NCBI GenBank assembly: GCA_023213395.1
Contig: CM041465.1
Span: 249,309,741-249,373,740 of the forward strand
Source: Cycas panzhihuaensis
Lineage: Eukaryota > Cycadophyta
Length of the DNA: 64,000 nt
Direction of reading: 5' to 3'
This document shows positions 33,066 to 43,413 of the stretch, in pieces. The stretch's first letter is position 1. The number at the start of each line of letters is the position of its first letter. A model generated the notes under the pieces. That model saw nothing but the letters and a program-made list of their open reading frames with translations. It was not told the origin of the DNA and made no database searches. Both the position numbers and the translations under genes were made by a program.

Positions 33066-33067
33066 TT
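33007..33067 (-). repeat. LINE-3 tail: A20 followed by TA repeat
   Basis: T-run 33048-33067 (poly(A) on the minus strand) joined to about 20 AT units at 33007-33047. Same tail form as LINE-1. Confidence 0.88.
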
Positions 33068-33289
33068 GATATGGTAAAAAATAGAAGGGGTTTTAATAGG
33101 TCCCCAAACCTTTTACAATAGTAGCCTTTTGACTATAGAATATGATGGCCATGACATGCCCATGGCCTAGCATAATTGGACCCACACTAAACACATTAAG
33201 CCTTAACAAGCCCTAACTTTCCTAATTCTAAGCTAACACATCCAATCTAACTAGACTCAGGAGCTCCTCTAGGAAATTCTCTTTCCAAA

Positions 33290-33690
33290 CCCTCATTCTC
33301 TTATTTAAAACTGCCCAATTGGTAAGCCAATCCACTGCAGCATTTCCTTCCCTATATGTGTGCTGAATCTGGGTACTTTGCTTAAATCTTAGAACATCCT
33401 AAGCATCCCTCACCATATCCATATTATGCCAATCAACCTCAGCCTCCCCCTTGAGGATCCTGATCACGTTCATAGAATCTCCTTCTATCATCACCTTGTT
33501 GTGGTCATTCTCATCCACCATTACCACAACTTTCTACATAGCCTTAAGTTCATCACAGTGGTTTGTATGTTGACCATAGTATTCCGAAAAGGCCCACCTT
33601 ACCGTCTTTTCAAGGTATCTACATAGGCCACCCCCACCAACCTCACTAGGGTTGCCTTTAAATGCCCCATCAAAATTTATTTTAACCCAG
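33290..33690 (-). pseudogene. LINE-3 RNase H, broken
   Basis: Minus strand: VKINFDGAFKGNPSEVGGGG, AFSEYYGQHTNHCDELKAM, MIEGDSMNVIRILKGE and TYREGNAAVDWLTNWAV. The catalytic Asp, Glu, Asp and fourth Asp are all readable. One stop replaces Gln or Tyr after ELKAM. It matches the LINE-1 and LINE-2 RNase H region for region. Confidence 0.88.
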
Positions 33691-34059
33691 TTTTTACTAG
33701 GCAGCTATTAGGAACACTTCCTCCTTTTTACCCCAATAATTTTTGGGTTCCTAATCCCCCAATCATCCATGATGCTTCCCTCCACACTTGGAACCCCTTC
33801 CTCGTCCAAAGGTTTAAGCATTTTTATTATCATTATTCGAATCATCTCATAGAGCCTATGCTCATCTAGATCCTTCCCTCAAAAACTTCTTCTGTTACAT
33901 TACTTCCAAATATTCTAGATCCCTACAAGTATAATTAATTTCCAAAGCATTCCTAGCATCTTACTCCTAAAGGGAGATTTCCACAACATCCATTACTCTA
34001 GCAGGGTCCTAGGAGACACTTAATCTATCCCCAGATTGGACCAAATATAGGCCCATATT

Positions 34060-34300
34060 TCCTTAGAGAAGAGGTAATTAATGTTGATATGGTTTAAAGA
34101 CTCCTTATCCTTCTTGCACAACATACATTTATTCCACATGGTGAAACCATGTCTACAAAGATTATCAATTATTAATATCTTATTATGTAGACATAGCCAC
34201 TAGAATACTACCACCTTTGGGATAATCCCCAACTTCCAGACCCTAGTTAGCATCATATTCTTACCAAACCCATCCTCCATGAAAATAGTTTAGTAACCCT
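34060..34300 (-). pseudogene. LINE-3 zf-RVT region, broken
   Basis: Minus strand shows a worn KVVVF-stop-WLCLHNKILII segment, then DNLCRHGFTMWNKCMLCKKD and ESLNHINI. The C-x2-C pair (CMLC) and His are kept. Between reverse transcriptase and RNase H as expected. Confidence 0.8.
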
Positions 34301-36310
34301 CCTTCACATAGTAGATCTAGAGGGGGAGTATGGCCAAATAATTGTATCAACCATAGGCCTCTTAGGGATATACCAATGGTTTAACTTGCTCTTAAGGATC
34401 TGAATATTCTCCCCCCCTCTCCTAGGTCCCTTATAATTCCTCAAAGGATCTCCAATTCCCATCTTTGCCTTGTCCCTCCTAGTAATCCTTGACCAACGAA
34501 CTAAAAGTTTCCTCACAAATACCCTGTATGTTACCGATGAAAGGATTGTCTTTCAATTTGTAGTTTCCACACCATTTATCCTCCCAAAATGTGATACTTT
34601 ACCCATTTCCCAACTTCCATATCATCCCATTCATTAAAATGGGCTTGGCATAAACTAGACCTTTCTAGATAGAGGAACCAAAAATGTCCCCCACCTCGTC
34701 TTTCAAGAAGTGCCTGCCCCCTAGGTACTTTTTGGCAATGATGTTTCCCCATTAGGTGCCATCAACTTTCGCCAGTCTCCATCCCAATTTGGCCACCAAA
34801 GCCCTATTAAAGAACCCCAGTCTTTTGATATTGAGCCCTCCTACCTACTTGGGCCTACAAACCTTATCCTAAGATACCAGATGGATTCTATCCTTGTCCT
34901 CTATTCTAGACTAGAGGAATCTTTTTTAGATGCCTTCTAAGATTGAAATGACCTTACTCGAAATCCTAAAAATTGACATCATGTAAATCAGAATGCTCTA
35001 CAAAGAGGCTGCCACCAACTAAATTTTGTCTACTAGACTAAGGAGGGAACCTTTCTAACCAACCAGCTTCCTTTAGATCCTATCCACAATAGGATTCCAG
35101 AGATCCTTGCTCATATTTCCTATAAAAAGAGGTATCACTAAGTAAGTGATTGGAAGAGGTTTGATGGGGATCTCTATCTCCCTACTGATCCTCCTCTAAA
35201 GTCTCTCAAGGGTGTTAATAAAGAAGATAGAACTCTTCTCCAGGTTGATTCTTTGGTTTATGGCCCTCTCATAAGCCCGGAGCCCCATCTTAAATGCTCT
35301 AGCTTCCCCTAGAGTTGCCTTACCTAAAAAGATGTTGTCATCAACAAACTAATGATGAACAATATTGTCAGTGTTGGATGAGGGCTTTAGCCTAGACACC
35401 TATCCTTTCCTTCTGGCCTCCTCAACATCCCTCCCTAATATTTCTGCCATAATGATAAACAGGTAGGGATATAAAGGATCCCCTTACCTAAGTCCTTTGA
35501 AACTAAAGAAAAATGGGGTCGAAGTACCATTTATAGGTATAAAGAAAGATGGATTGGATATGCAACACCCCATCTAGTCCCTCCAGACCTTGTCAAAATA
35601 AATTTCTTGGAGACAATCAATTAAGCAATCCTAAGCCACTTGATCATAAGCTTTGAACATGTCAGTTTTCACAATCATGGCCACTTCTTTCATGTTGTAA
35701 ACCGAATGAAACGTCTCATGGACCACTATTATACCATCTACGATTTATCTGCCTTTCATAAATCCATCCTAATTTGGGGATATAATAAGCGACAAGCATT
35801 CCTTGAGTCTATTTGCTAAGATTTTATATTTTACATTACAAAGATTTATTAGTCTAAAGTCCTCCATGACTTTCACTCCTTCCTTCTTTGGAATTATCAC
35901 CAGAAAAGTATCTTGCCGCTCCTTTAATATTGTTTTCTTCTCCAGGAATTCATCCAAAGCCAATTTTAAATCCTCCTTAATTATGTCCCAAAATTATTGG
36001 AGAAGGATCAAAGGAAAACCATCTGGCCCAGGAGCTTTTTCTCAGCCCATATTGAAGAGTGCCTTCTCCACTTCCTCTAGAGTGAAAAGATTTGTCAGCC
36101 TTCTATTTTGATCTTCATTGATCAACTTTGGCATGTGTCTCAAGAGATCCTTTCTTAGGTCTAAATCCTGGCATCTGAATTCTTCAAATAAGTTCTTGAA
36201 ATAATTCACTACTATGCCTTTGATTTCTTCTTCTATCTCATGATTAGCTCCATCCCTACTACACAACATATTTATTCTATTACAGGACCCATGTTTCAGT
36301 GTGGACATAT
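34301..36310 (-). pseudogene. LINE-3 ORF2, reverse transcriptase
   Basis: Minus-strand blocks in order: TLKHGSCNRINMLCSRDGAN and FKNLFEEFRCQDLD (linker, 36042-36308), PDGFPLILLQ-type start near 36020, FLVIIPKKEGVKVMEDFRLI and NLCNVKYKILANRLKECLSL (35769-35963), a TFDKVNWDY-type Asp block near 35660, FFSFKGLR-stop-GDPLYPY near 35490, and H-stop-FVDDNIFLGKAT near 35350, the FADD-type box with both Asp kept. Then PLFIGNMSKDLWNPIVD and the C-terminal blocks KVCRPK and GKGVGGGHFLKD-like down to 34600. Many stops, but no large gap. Confidence 0.87.
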
Positions 36311-36539
36311 AAAAAAACTTAGTATTTCTATCTCCCTCTGATAGCTAGAGCACTTTAGACTTCTATTTCCAATGTATTTCCTCTTTAGCCAACACATCTT
36401 CCAAGTTTTTTATAGTCAAATATTCCATATAATCTAGAGAGGTGGACCTACCTTCCTCCTGGATCCTCCCCTCTACCATATTAAGCTCCTCATAAAGCCT
36501 ACATTTGGCCTTAAAAATGTTTCTAAAGACTTCTTTATT

Positions 36540-37440
36540 CTAAACTTTAATCTATCTCTTAACCCAATTCAACTTTTTAGAGAACCTAAACATAGCATGT
36601 CCCACCACAGGGATACTCCACCATTCCTTAACCCAGTCCTTAAGATCTGGGTGTCTCATCCATATAAGCTCGAACCAAAAGGGGGCCCCATGGTGAATAA
36701 CTAAAGTATTAAACTCCAACATTAGAGGAGAATGATCAGAGGCCACCTTTAGAGGCACCTCTAACTTGATGTCTTCATGGAGACTTATCCATTCGTAATT
36801 GGTCAACATCCTATCTAACTTTATCTGGATGTGATTGTCCCCTAATCTCCTATTTGACCAAGTGTACCTAGCCCCTCTGAGTGGGATATCCAATAGCCCT
36901 CCTCTCTGTAAGAAGTCTCCCAGTTCTAACATACTCTTAGACCAACCCTCTTGACCCTCTTTCTTCTCACCCAGATATAAAGTCAAGTTAGATCCCCCGC
37001 AACTAGCTAAGGGCCCTTCCAATCTTTGTGGATATCCATAATCCTATCCCATAGGTTTTATCTTCCTTCCACTGCCACAGGAGCATAAATATTGGTGGCT
37101 AACCATTGGATATTTGTCCCCTTACAGGTAAAGCAAATGGTCATGAAGTGATCTTCCTGGACCATACCTAACCCCTGCTAAATTCTTGGGTCCCAAAGGA
37201 TAGCCATACCACCCAAGCCAAGAGATCCCTCTTTGGCTAGCATTTCACCATTCCTCCAAATCTTGTTTTTCACCTCTAACTCCTTAGCCTTCTTAAATTT
37301 TGTTTCCTGTAGTAACATAATATTCCCTTCCATTCTAATTCTCAACTCCTTAATAATTCTCTACTTAGAGGGGGCATTCAAGCCCTTAACATTCTAGGAT
37401 AATACCCTCATAGCCAAACCCCTCACTCCATCTTTAAAGG
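36540..37440 (-). pseudogene. LINE-3 ORF2, apurinic-type endonuclease
   Basis: This domain nicks the target DNA. Minus strand: MEGNIMLLQETKFKKAKELE (the QET box with catalytic Glu), WLATNIYAPV, IHKDWKGPL, LGEKKEGQEGWSKSMLELGD, GARYTWSNRRLGDNHIQIKL, and VASDHSPLMLEF (the SDH box, intact). The GDFN box is damaged and reads GGSN. A 156-codon open piece lies at 36552-37022. After it, APFWFELIWMRHPDLKDWV leads to the reverse transcriptase linker. Confidence 0.9.
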
Positions 37441-37559
37441 GTCATCTTCTACTCCTAAGAAATGTGCCTTCAATCACCCCTTCCTTTAGGGTATATTAGT
37501 ACCCTTGATCAATTTGGGATGTTGTTTCCCTATCTCAAATCACTTTCTTGGAAGATCAG

Positions 37560-39300
37560 GGGCTCTTATTAGGCTTAACGATTCCTCTTAAAACCTTTTA
37601 CCTTTTGTTATCCAGCTGCAATCCCCACTAAGTGGCCTTCCTACCTCCCCTCTCTCCGACGGGGCCTCCTCGGCCCTATAATCCACTCTAACTTGGCTCT
37701 CTTCTTCCCTAACTAATAGCCCTTACTGCGTTTCCCCTTATCCTAAGGGTCACACCTTCTCCTCACCTTCCTCTGAGAGAGAATCCTCCTCATCCCAGGT
37801 AATCTCCTTCATCTTCTCAGTTTGAGGAATCTCAACTACCTTAAATGGGCCCTTCTTAGCCCTACTCTCTCCATTAAGGCACTCCTCTTCCATAGTTGTT
37901 GGCCCTTACTGCCCTTTCTCGTGACCCTAGGGTCGCTCCTTCTCCTAAGCTTCCTCTAGGATGGGAATCTCCTCATGTCCATTTATCTCCTTCACCTTCT
38001 CACCCCAAGGAGTTACATCTACCTTAGTCCCTAAGGCAACACCCATGTTTGCTTCTGCCCCTAGTTCCTCAATGGCTTTACTTGGACCTCCCTGCTCTCT
38101 AGCCTTACCTTGTTTGGTTCTCCTTGACACTTCAATAGTAAATGCCTTAAGCACCTGTATTTTGGACATCTAAAGCTGTCCAACTCATAAACCAACTTTT
38201 GTTAAGTATCCCACCCCTCTATTTTAATACTAACCTCTTTTAGGAGGTCTTTGTTGAGTCTCACCATAACACAAAACCTAGCATTTATTAGCTAAGATCT
38301 ATTCTTTATAGCTAAATCTATTGCTAATAATGGTCCTACTACCTTAACCACCCCTTTTACTATTTCTAGATTCTAAAATTATAAGGGTATCCCCGATATT
38401 TGGACCCAGATCAGGGTTTGTTTTACCATTAGAATTGATGGGTCAAAATTTGGATGCCATTTTTCCAAGATAATTGCCTTCCTACCAAGCATTCATGGAG
38501 ATTTTAGAAGAATGATGATTATATCCTCTTGATTTATAAACCTAAATATGACACATCCCTTAGGCATAACCATCACCTCCACCAAGTTCTTTATTTTCCA
38601 CTTTTTCCCCATCTATTTCCTAATAATGTCAAGCCCTGATCTAGGCCTCGAGAACCTCCCAACTAGGTTGTTTTCCCAATATTTCACCATTTTCTCAGTT
38701 GGATCTTTTGGTACAGAGATTTTTATTTAATTATCTTGATAGATTAGGTTTATCACATATTCCTCTGTATCACCATTTCTTAATGCATCAAGGTATGTCC
38801 TTCCTAGAGGAGAGGATTGGGTCTGGTTTATATAGATTGATTGCTCCATTAACTTAATTAAAATCAAGTCAAAGCATAGTAAAAAACTCTCAAACTGGGA
38901 CTCACCTACCACCCATAGATCACAACTGATTCTTTAAAGTTCCCTCCCTGAGGGCTTCTGTTTAACATCGTTGTCTAAGATTTGCTCCACAAGCCACCTT
39001 TTTGGATATGGTTGCTTGCCACCATTAACCACTCAGAACCTTATTCACGTACCTCATAACGGCCCATCCAGGGCACCTTCCATGTCTTCGCTACTCTCAA
39101 GTCTCTAAGATGACACTGTTAGCAAGAAGAAAAAGTTGGGTAACTTCCTTAACCTATACTAACTAGACTATCCTTCCTGCATATAGTGGGATAACATCTC
39201 AACCATCTGGGGCCTTGCCCTGTCTTGATTCCCCAGTCCACCCCTAAGACGCAGGCTCCACGAGGAACCCTAGATGCTGCTACCACTGTTGCAACCCTAA
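37560..39300 (-). pseudogene. LINE-3 ORF1 (DUF4283 RNA-binding protein with zinc knuckle)
   Basis: Plant L1 ORF1 binds the element RNA. Minus strand: TEKMVKYWENNLVGRFSRPR, WKIKNLVEVMVMPKGCVIFR, then LGRKAIILEKWHPNFDPSIL and QISGIPL, the DUF4283 pattern with its terminal W..I.G.P-like segment. A knuckle follows at 38127-38168. The C-terminal half (37560-38100) is Glu/Lys-rich and low in complexity, as is usual in these proteins. Several stops, mostly at Gln. The N-terminus near 39200 is not clear. Confidence 0.82.
38127..38168 (-). other. LINE-3 ORF1 zinc knuckle, one Cys lost
   Basis: Reads CPKYRCLRHLLLKC, the C-x2-C-x4-H-x4-C spacing with the second Cys changed to Tyr (TGC/TGT to TAC). Same change as in Copia-1 and Copia-4 knuckles. 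Confidence 0.75.
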
Positions 39301-39349
39301 CTAGTTTGTTTCCTTTAGCACTTGTCTCCGTTCATCCCACCTTTGTATA

Positions 39350-39358
39350 TTTTCATAT
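39350..39358. repeat. Target duplication of LINE-3, right copy
   Basis: TTTTCATAT, matching 33002-33010. Confidence 0.75.
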
Positions 39359-39851
39359 TATTATAAATAATAATACCTTATTTGTCATATTTTAATTAGA
39401 GCTACATATGAAATTTTATTAGAGCTATTATGAAGAGAAAATGAAACCATAAAATCAATGTATTAACAGAACTCTAAACCATGTAAAGAACAAACAACAT
39501 AAACAAATTAAGCATATGATAAAGAACATCAAAAGATTCAGGTCTAAGTATAAACCTTTTATTAATCTAAGTAATAGCTAAAGAATTACATAGATTAAAA
39601 TTCTAACTCTTCTTATAGACTCATCTAATATGTTCCATTATATAAGAATATATAGACATAGCTTTACAAGATATTGCTTTGTGGTTTTACAATATAATGG
39701 ACATAAACCATAGGCTGAAAAAGACCCCTTATACCCATGTAACATTTGCAAAGTATTTAATATATCCAACATATTAAAGACATAATTTTCTTAATAACGA
39801 TAGGATGTACACTTATGATAGGAAAATATATAACTTTTAATTAGCCTTGTA
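39359..39851 (-). other. Gyp-C DNA with no readable protein
   Basis: Lies between two recognisable integrase segments of Gyp-C. It should encode the middle-to-end of the integrase core, but I could follow only a few residues; a small extra insertion or strong decay are both possible. Confidence 0.4.
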
Positions 39852-40490
39852 GTCATCTAATTCACTAAAAGTAAACCTCTATCACTTACCAAGCCCATTA
39901 GGTAATTAAAATTTATAATAATATGTTCAAATAGAAACTTAGTAATTGCTTAAGCTATATTATCATTAATTACTTAAACCTTAACCCACTTGCTAGAATA
40001 ATTTATGGCCATCAAAATATATCATATACCTATACAAACTATAGCTCAATTAATAAACCTAATAAATTTAATTCTCTATTTTACCAATGGTGTTAAAGCT
40101 ATTATTAAATGTTGGGGTAAATGATTTTCTTTTACTAGTCAACCCACTCTTTGATAATTATTACATTTGTGTGTCTAATGATATACACCTTAAAATAAAT
40201 CAATCTGTCACAAACTAACTTAAAGAATATTTCTTATCAAATTATCACTTAATACATGGCCATTTAAAATACCTTAATAAGATTTATATATAATTGTTGA
40301 TGTTTCATGATTAAATGCACATTAATGTAATATCAAATTATCACCCATGTGATATACTTTGCCATTCATAAGTTGATAAATCATCACTTTTAGTCCCATC
40401 ATTATAATATCCTTCTTTAATATCCATTCTAATATTTTAATTGCACTCAAGTAATTTGTAATTATAATTAATTCATTTAGAATAACATTG
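39852..40490 (-). pseudogene. Gyp-C integrase, zinc and core region
   Basis: One minus-strand frame with stops: NGKVYHMGDNLILH, HETSTIIYKSY, THKCNNYQRVG, KENHLPQHLIIALTPLVK, then YILMAINYSSKWVKV, KFLFEHIIINFNYLMGLVSD and RGLL. This follows the H2C2 zinc region and core of Athila/Tat-type gypsy integrases. The first catalytic Asp (A-D-Y) reads Asn (AINYSS); the second (SDRG) is intact. Continues at 32521-33001 after removal of LINE-3. Confidence 0.83.
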
Positions 40491-41104
40491 GGTTTAAAGG
40501 GCTAAGCATATAAAAACTCATTATGTATCCCTTTAGTTATTTCTCTTAGACTGAATCCTTAATAAATGATTAAGAGGTATATGGATTTGAGTTAGCTTGA
40601 TAATAATTTTAAAATAAAATTCTTAAATTAATAATAATCATTAACCAATTCTACATTAAAGCATGAATTTATTAATGAAGTCTAAAAGTGTTTAGTAATT
40701 AATGTAAAAGTGAAAAAAAGAAGAAGAATAATATTCAAACTTTTATGGCCACTTCATTAATGACTCTTTCTTATAGCTATAACTAAACAAAGTTATATGG
40801 AGGAAGTGTTAAAGGCTATAGATATGTTCTACTTATCGCCAGGCTTCAAAATTCAATAGAGGAAAATATCTTACTTCCTCTAATCCATTAGGAAAAGACC
40901 ATAGTAGCTTAATAAACATAAATGGGCATAGATCAAATATGGGGAAATTCATAAGATCCTTAATATCCCTTTTAGGCATAACATCTTATTAATGGAAATG
41001 TAGGATTATGTAATTAATGTGAGTGAGGAATAACTTAAAAATTAGTCTTTTAAATTTTTGTCTTTAGTTGGAAGATACCAAATTTGCTCCAAAGTGCTAG
41101 TTTA
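40491..41104 (-). other. Gyp-C DNA, probably RNase H to integrase linker
   Basis: No certain motif. A minus-strand frame (FKPNVILNELIIITNYLSAI near 40430-40490) continues into the integrase, so part of the linker is coding in origin. Confidence 0.4.
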
Positions 41105-41197
41105 AATAAACTAATCATCTATTAACCATAATTTATTATTTGAAAGCATAGTACAAAAGTTGAATAAAAGTAAATTTACTAAGAAATATTTTTAAAA

Positions 41198-41438
41198 TGA
41201 TGGATATCATGAGTAACAAACAAATAATGACAAAGCAAAGAAGAGTATAACATGGATCTGATGGAGTTATGGTGTTAATGAAAACCAAGATCCTCGGACC
41301 CTATGGATAAATAGGTGGGACTAAGAGGGTTTGGCATACCTCTCAAAGTCCACCACTTCCTAGCATTGACAAGCAGTAGAGAGAGTGAGCCACCTCCAAG
41401 ACATGAGATATAGCCCAAATGTAAGTGTTATCCCAGCA
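41198..41438 (-). repeat. 3' LTR of Copia-2
   Basis: 241 bp; on the plus strand TGATGGATATCATGAG to TATCCCAGCA. Same length as the 5' copy. The polypurine tract (minus strand agaggagaaa, 41439-41448) adjoins it. Confidence 0.9.
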
Positions 41439-41448
41439 TTTCTCCTCT

Positions 41449-42110
41449 ATAATGGACATTTGGGAAGAATCCAAGATTATCTCTAAATTTGATAACTATT
41501 ATTTTGCCAAGTGTCTTTGTAAAGATGTTTGTAACATGATCAATTATGTTGCACTAGACTAATTATAACTTACCTTATTAGACTAGCTCTCTAATGAAGT
41601 GATATTACGTTTCTATATGCTTAGTCTTACCATAAAACATTAGATTCTGAGTCATCTAAATTATACTTTGGTTATTAGAAAATAGTTATGTGGGACCAAT
41701 TTATTCTTCCTATCAATGTTGAAGTAATCTCTTAAGCCAAGTTGTCTCACAAGCTCCTACTATAATTACCTTGTATTATGCTTCTATAATATAAATAGAT
41801 ACGGTTACCTATTTCTTTGAAATCTATTCCACTGCTGTTGCAACTAAATTAAATGCATAACCTAAAGTAAACTTCCTATCATCTACATAACCTACCCAAT
41901 CTAAGTTTATATAACTAATCAACCTGTAATCCCCTGATGACCTATAATATAGACCATTCATAATACTTCCTCTAAGATACCTTTTGGTTGCTTATCAATA
42001 TTTTACCTTAGGCTTATGTATAAACCTAGAAAACAAACTAACTACATGCATAATATCTGGTTGAGTTGAAATCAAATAAGTAAGACTCCTAATCATCTAC
42101 CTATAAAGTA
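41449..42110 (-). pseudogene. Copia-2 RNase H, broken
   Basis: Minus strand: RYLRGSIMNGLYYRSSGDYR, LISYINLDWVGYVDDRKFTL, GYAFNLVATAVE-stop-ISKK and TVSIYIIEA. These are the copia connection and RNase H motifs (Y.DADWAG..DDRKST.GY.F.LG...VSW.SKKQ..V..S..EAEY). The stop replaces Trp. Catalytic Asp in Y-D-A-D reads Asn-Leu-Asp (INLDW). Confidence 0.86.
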
Positions 42111-43077
42111 TAAAATCAACTAATTTAGACTCCTTAAACTAAGATAATTTTAACCCAACTTTTGCTAGTGTTGCAAGTGGCTTATAACTAACCATGTTAA
42201 ATTTGTATAATATATCCAATATGTATTTCCTTTATGACACAAATATTCCCCTTTTATCTTACCATACTTTAATACCTAAGAAATAATACATAACTCCCAA
42301 ATCTATCATTTTAAACTCTTTGCATATATATTTCTTAAATTTTTGGGACAAGTAATCAAAATTCCTAATATATACTAGGTTATCCACATGTAAGCCCATA
42401 ATCAATTTATAGTTTTCTTCCAAGTTTATGTATAAGTTAAAGTCTGCTTGAATCCTTAAGAATCCTTTATCCTTCAAGCATTTTTTAATCTTACAATATT
42501 ATGCTATAAGTACTTGTTTGAATGAATACAAGCTCTTTTTGAGTTTATAGACCTTATCTTCCTTTCTTTTCATTTCAAAACCCTTAGGTTATTAGATATA
42601 TATTTCCTCATTAATATATCAATTTAAGAAGGCACTTTTCACATCCATTTGATGGATTGTCCAACCCTATTATGTGGCTAAAGCCATGATTAATTTAATT
42701 ATTTCTAACCTTACAACTAGTGTAAATTTTTCATTATAGTCTATGCCTTTAACTTAAGCATAGTCCTTTGTAATTAATCCTACCTTGTATTTGTTAATGG
42801 AACCATCTAGTATATTCTTGGTCTTGTATACCCATTTTCTCCTAGTGACATTCCTCTTTAGTAGTAAATCAACTAACTCCCAAGCGTCATTCTTCACTAA
42901 GGTATTATACTCTTCCTTCACAATTTTTTTCCTTTCATCTTGATTATTTTCCTCTTCAAAACTTTAAGGCCCATTTGACTATGAGTCATAAGTATTAAAT
43001 TTACCCTTTGAGATCTAGTTATTCTTTTCTAAAAATTAGTATCTAAAATATCTTGAGGTTTATGACCCCTTTGTATA
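42111..43077 (-). pseudogene. Copia-2 reverse transcriptase, broken
   Basis: Minus strand, from the LARD insertion leftwards: RGHKPQDILDTNF, then a worn start region, HQMDVKSAFLN, VYKLKKSLYSFKQVLIA and an open piece at 42259-42477 with MKDKGFLRIQADFNLYINLE, MGLHVDNLVYIRN and MIDLGVMYYFLGIKVW. The YVDD box reads HVDN, so two of the key positions are changed. The order and spacing are those of copia elements. Confidence 0.88.
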
Positions 43078-43082
43078 TATTT
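43078..43082. repeat. Target duplication tattt, left copy
   Basis: Exact match to 46632-46636, flanking the non-coding LTR element. Confidence 0.9.
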
Positions 43083-43339
43083 TGTTAAGAATTGAAAATG
43101 TAATATATATAACATTTAATGGTGAGTAAAAGATAAAGTAATAAAGTATAAGAAAGATGAAGTATGTATACACAAATGAATACTATATATGGAGAATTGG
43201 TCAAAACTTAAATTAGAGAGAATAAAAAAGTATATACTTATAGTACATACTCACCATTAGTGAGAGAACCCTATTAGTTAACTTAGAGGTGGCACACATC
43301 TCTATATGGCCCACAACCTCTAATATAAAAACACAAATA

Positions 43340-43372
<33 letters not shown>

Positions 43373-43413
43373 TTACATAGGGTTAATTATGTAATTGGGT
43401 ATTACACCTAACA
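43083..43413 (-). repeat. 3' LTR of the non-coding element
   Basis: 331 bp, TGTTAAGAATT to CACCTAACA on the plus strand, with an (AT)n(AG)n microsatellite at 43339-43371. The adjacent polypurine tract reads tatagggaggaa on the minus strand (43414-43425). Confidence 0.9.

Larger units (their letters stand above)
33011..39349 (-). mobile_element. LINE-3: nearly full-length plant L1-type retrotransposon
   Basis: About 6.3 kb on the minus strand with ORF1 (DUF4283 and zinc knuckle), ORF2 (endonuclease, reverse transcriptase, zf-RVT, RNase H), 3' UTR, A-run of 20 and a TA repeat. Flanked by TTTTCATAT. It is inserted in the integrase of Gyp-C. All frames are broken by stops, mainly at Gln and Trp codons, but all domains are in place, making it the reference copy for LINE-1 and LINE-2. 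Confidence 0.92.

Noticed and set aside
33007-33067. TA/T run as an isolated microsatellite or A-T rich origin
   Set aside because: It is the 3' tail of LINE-3, directly adjoining its 3' UTR and target duplication.
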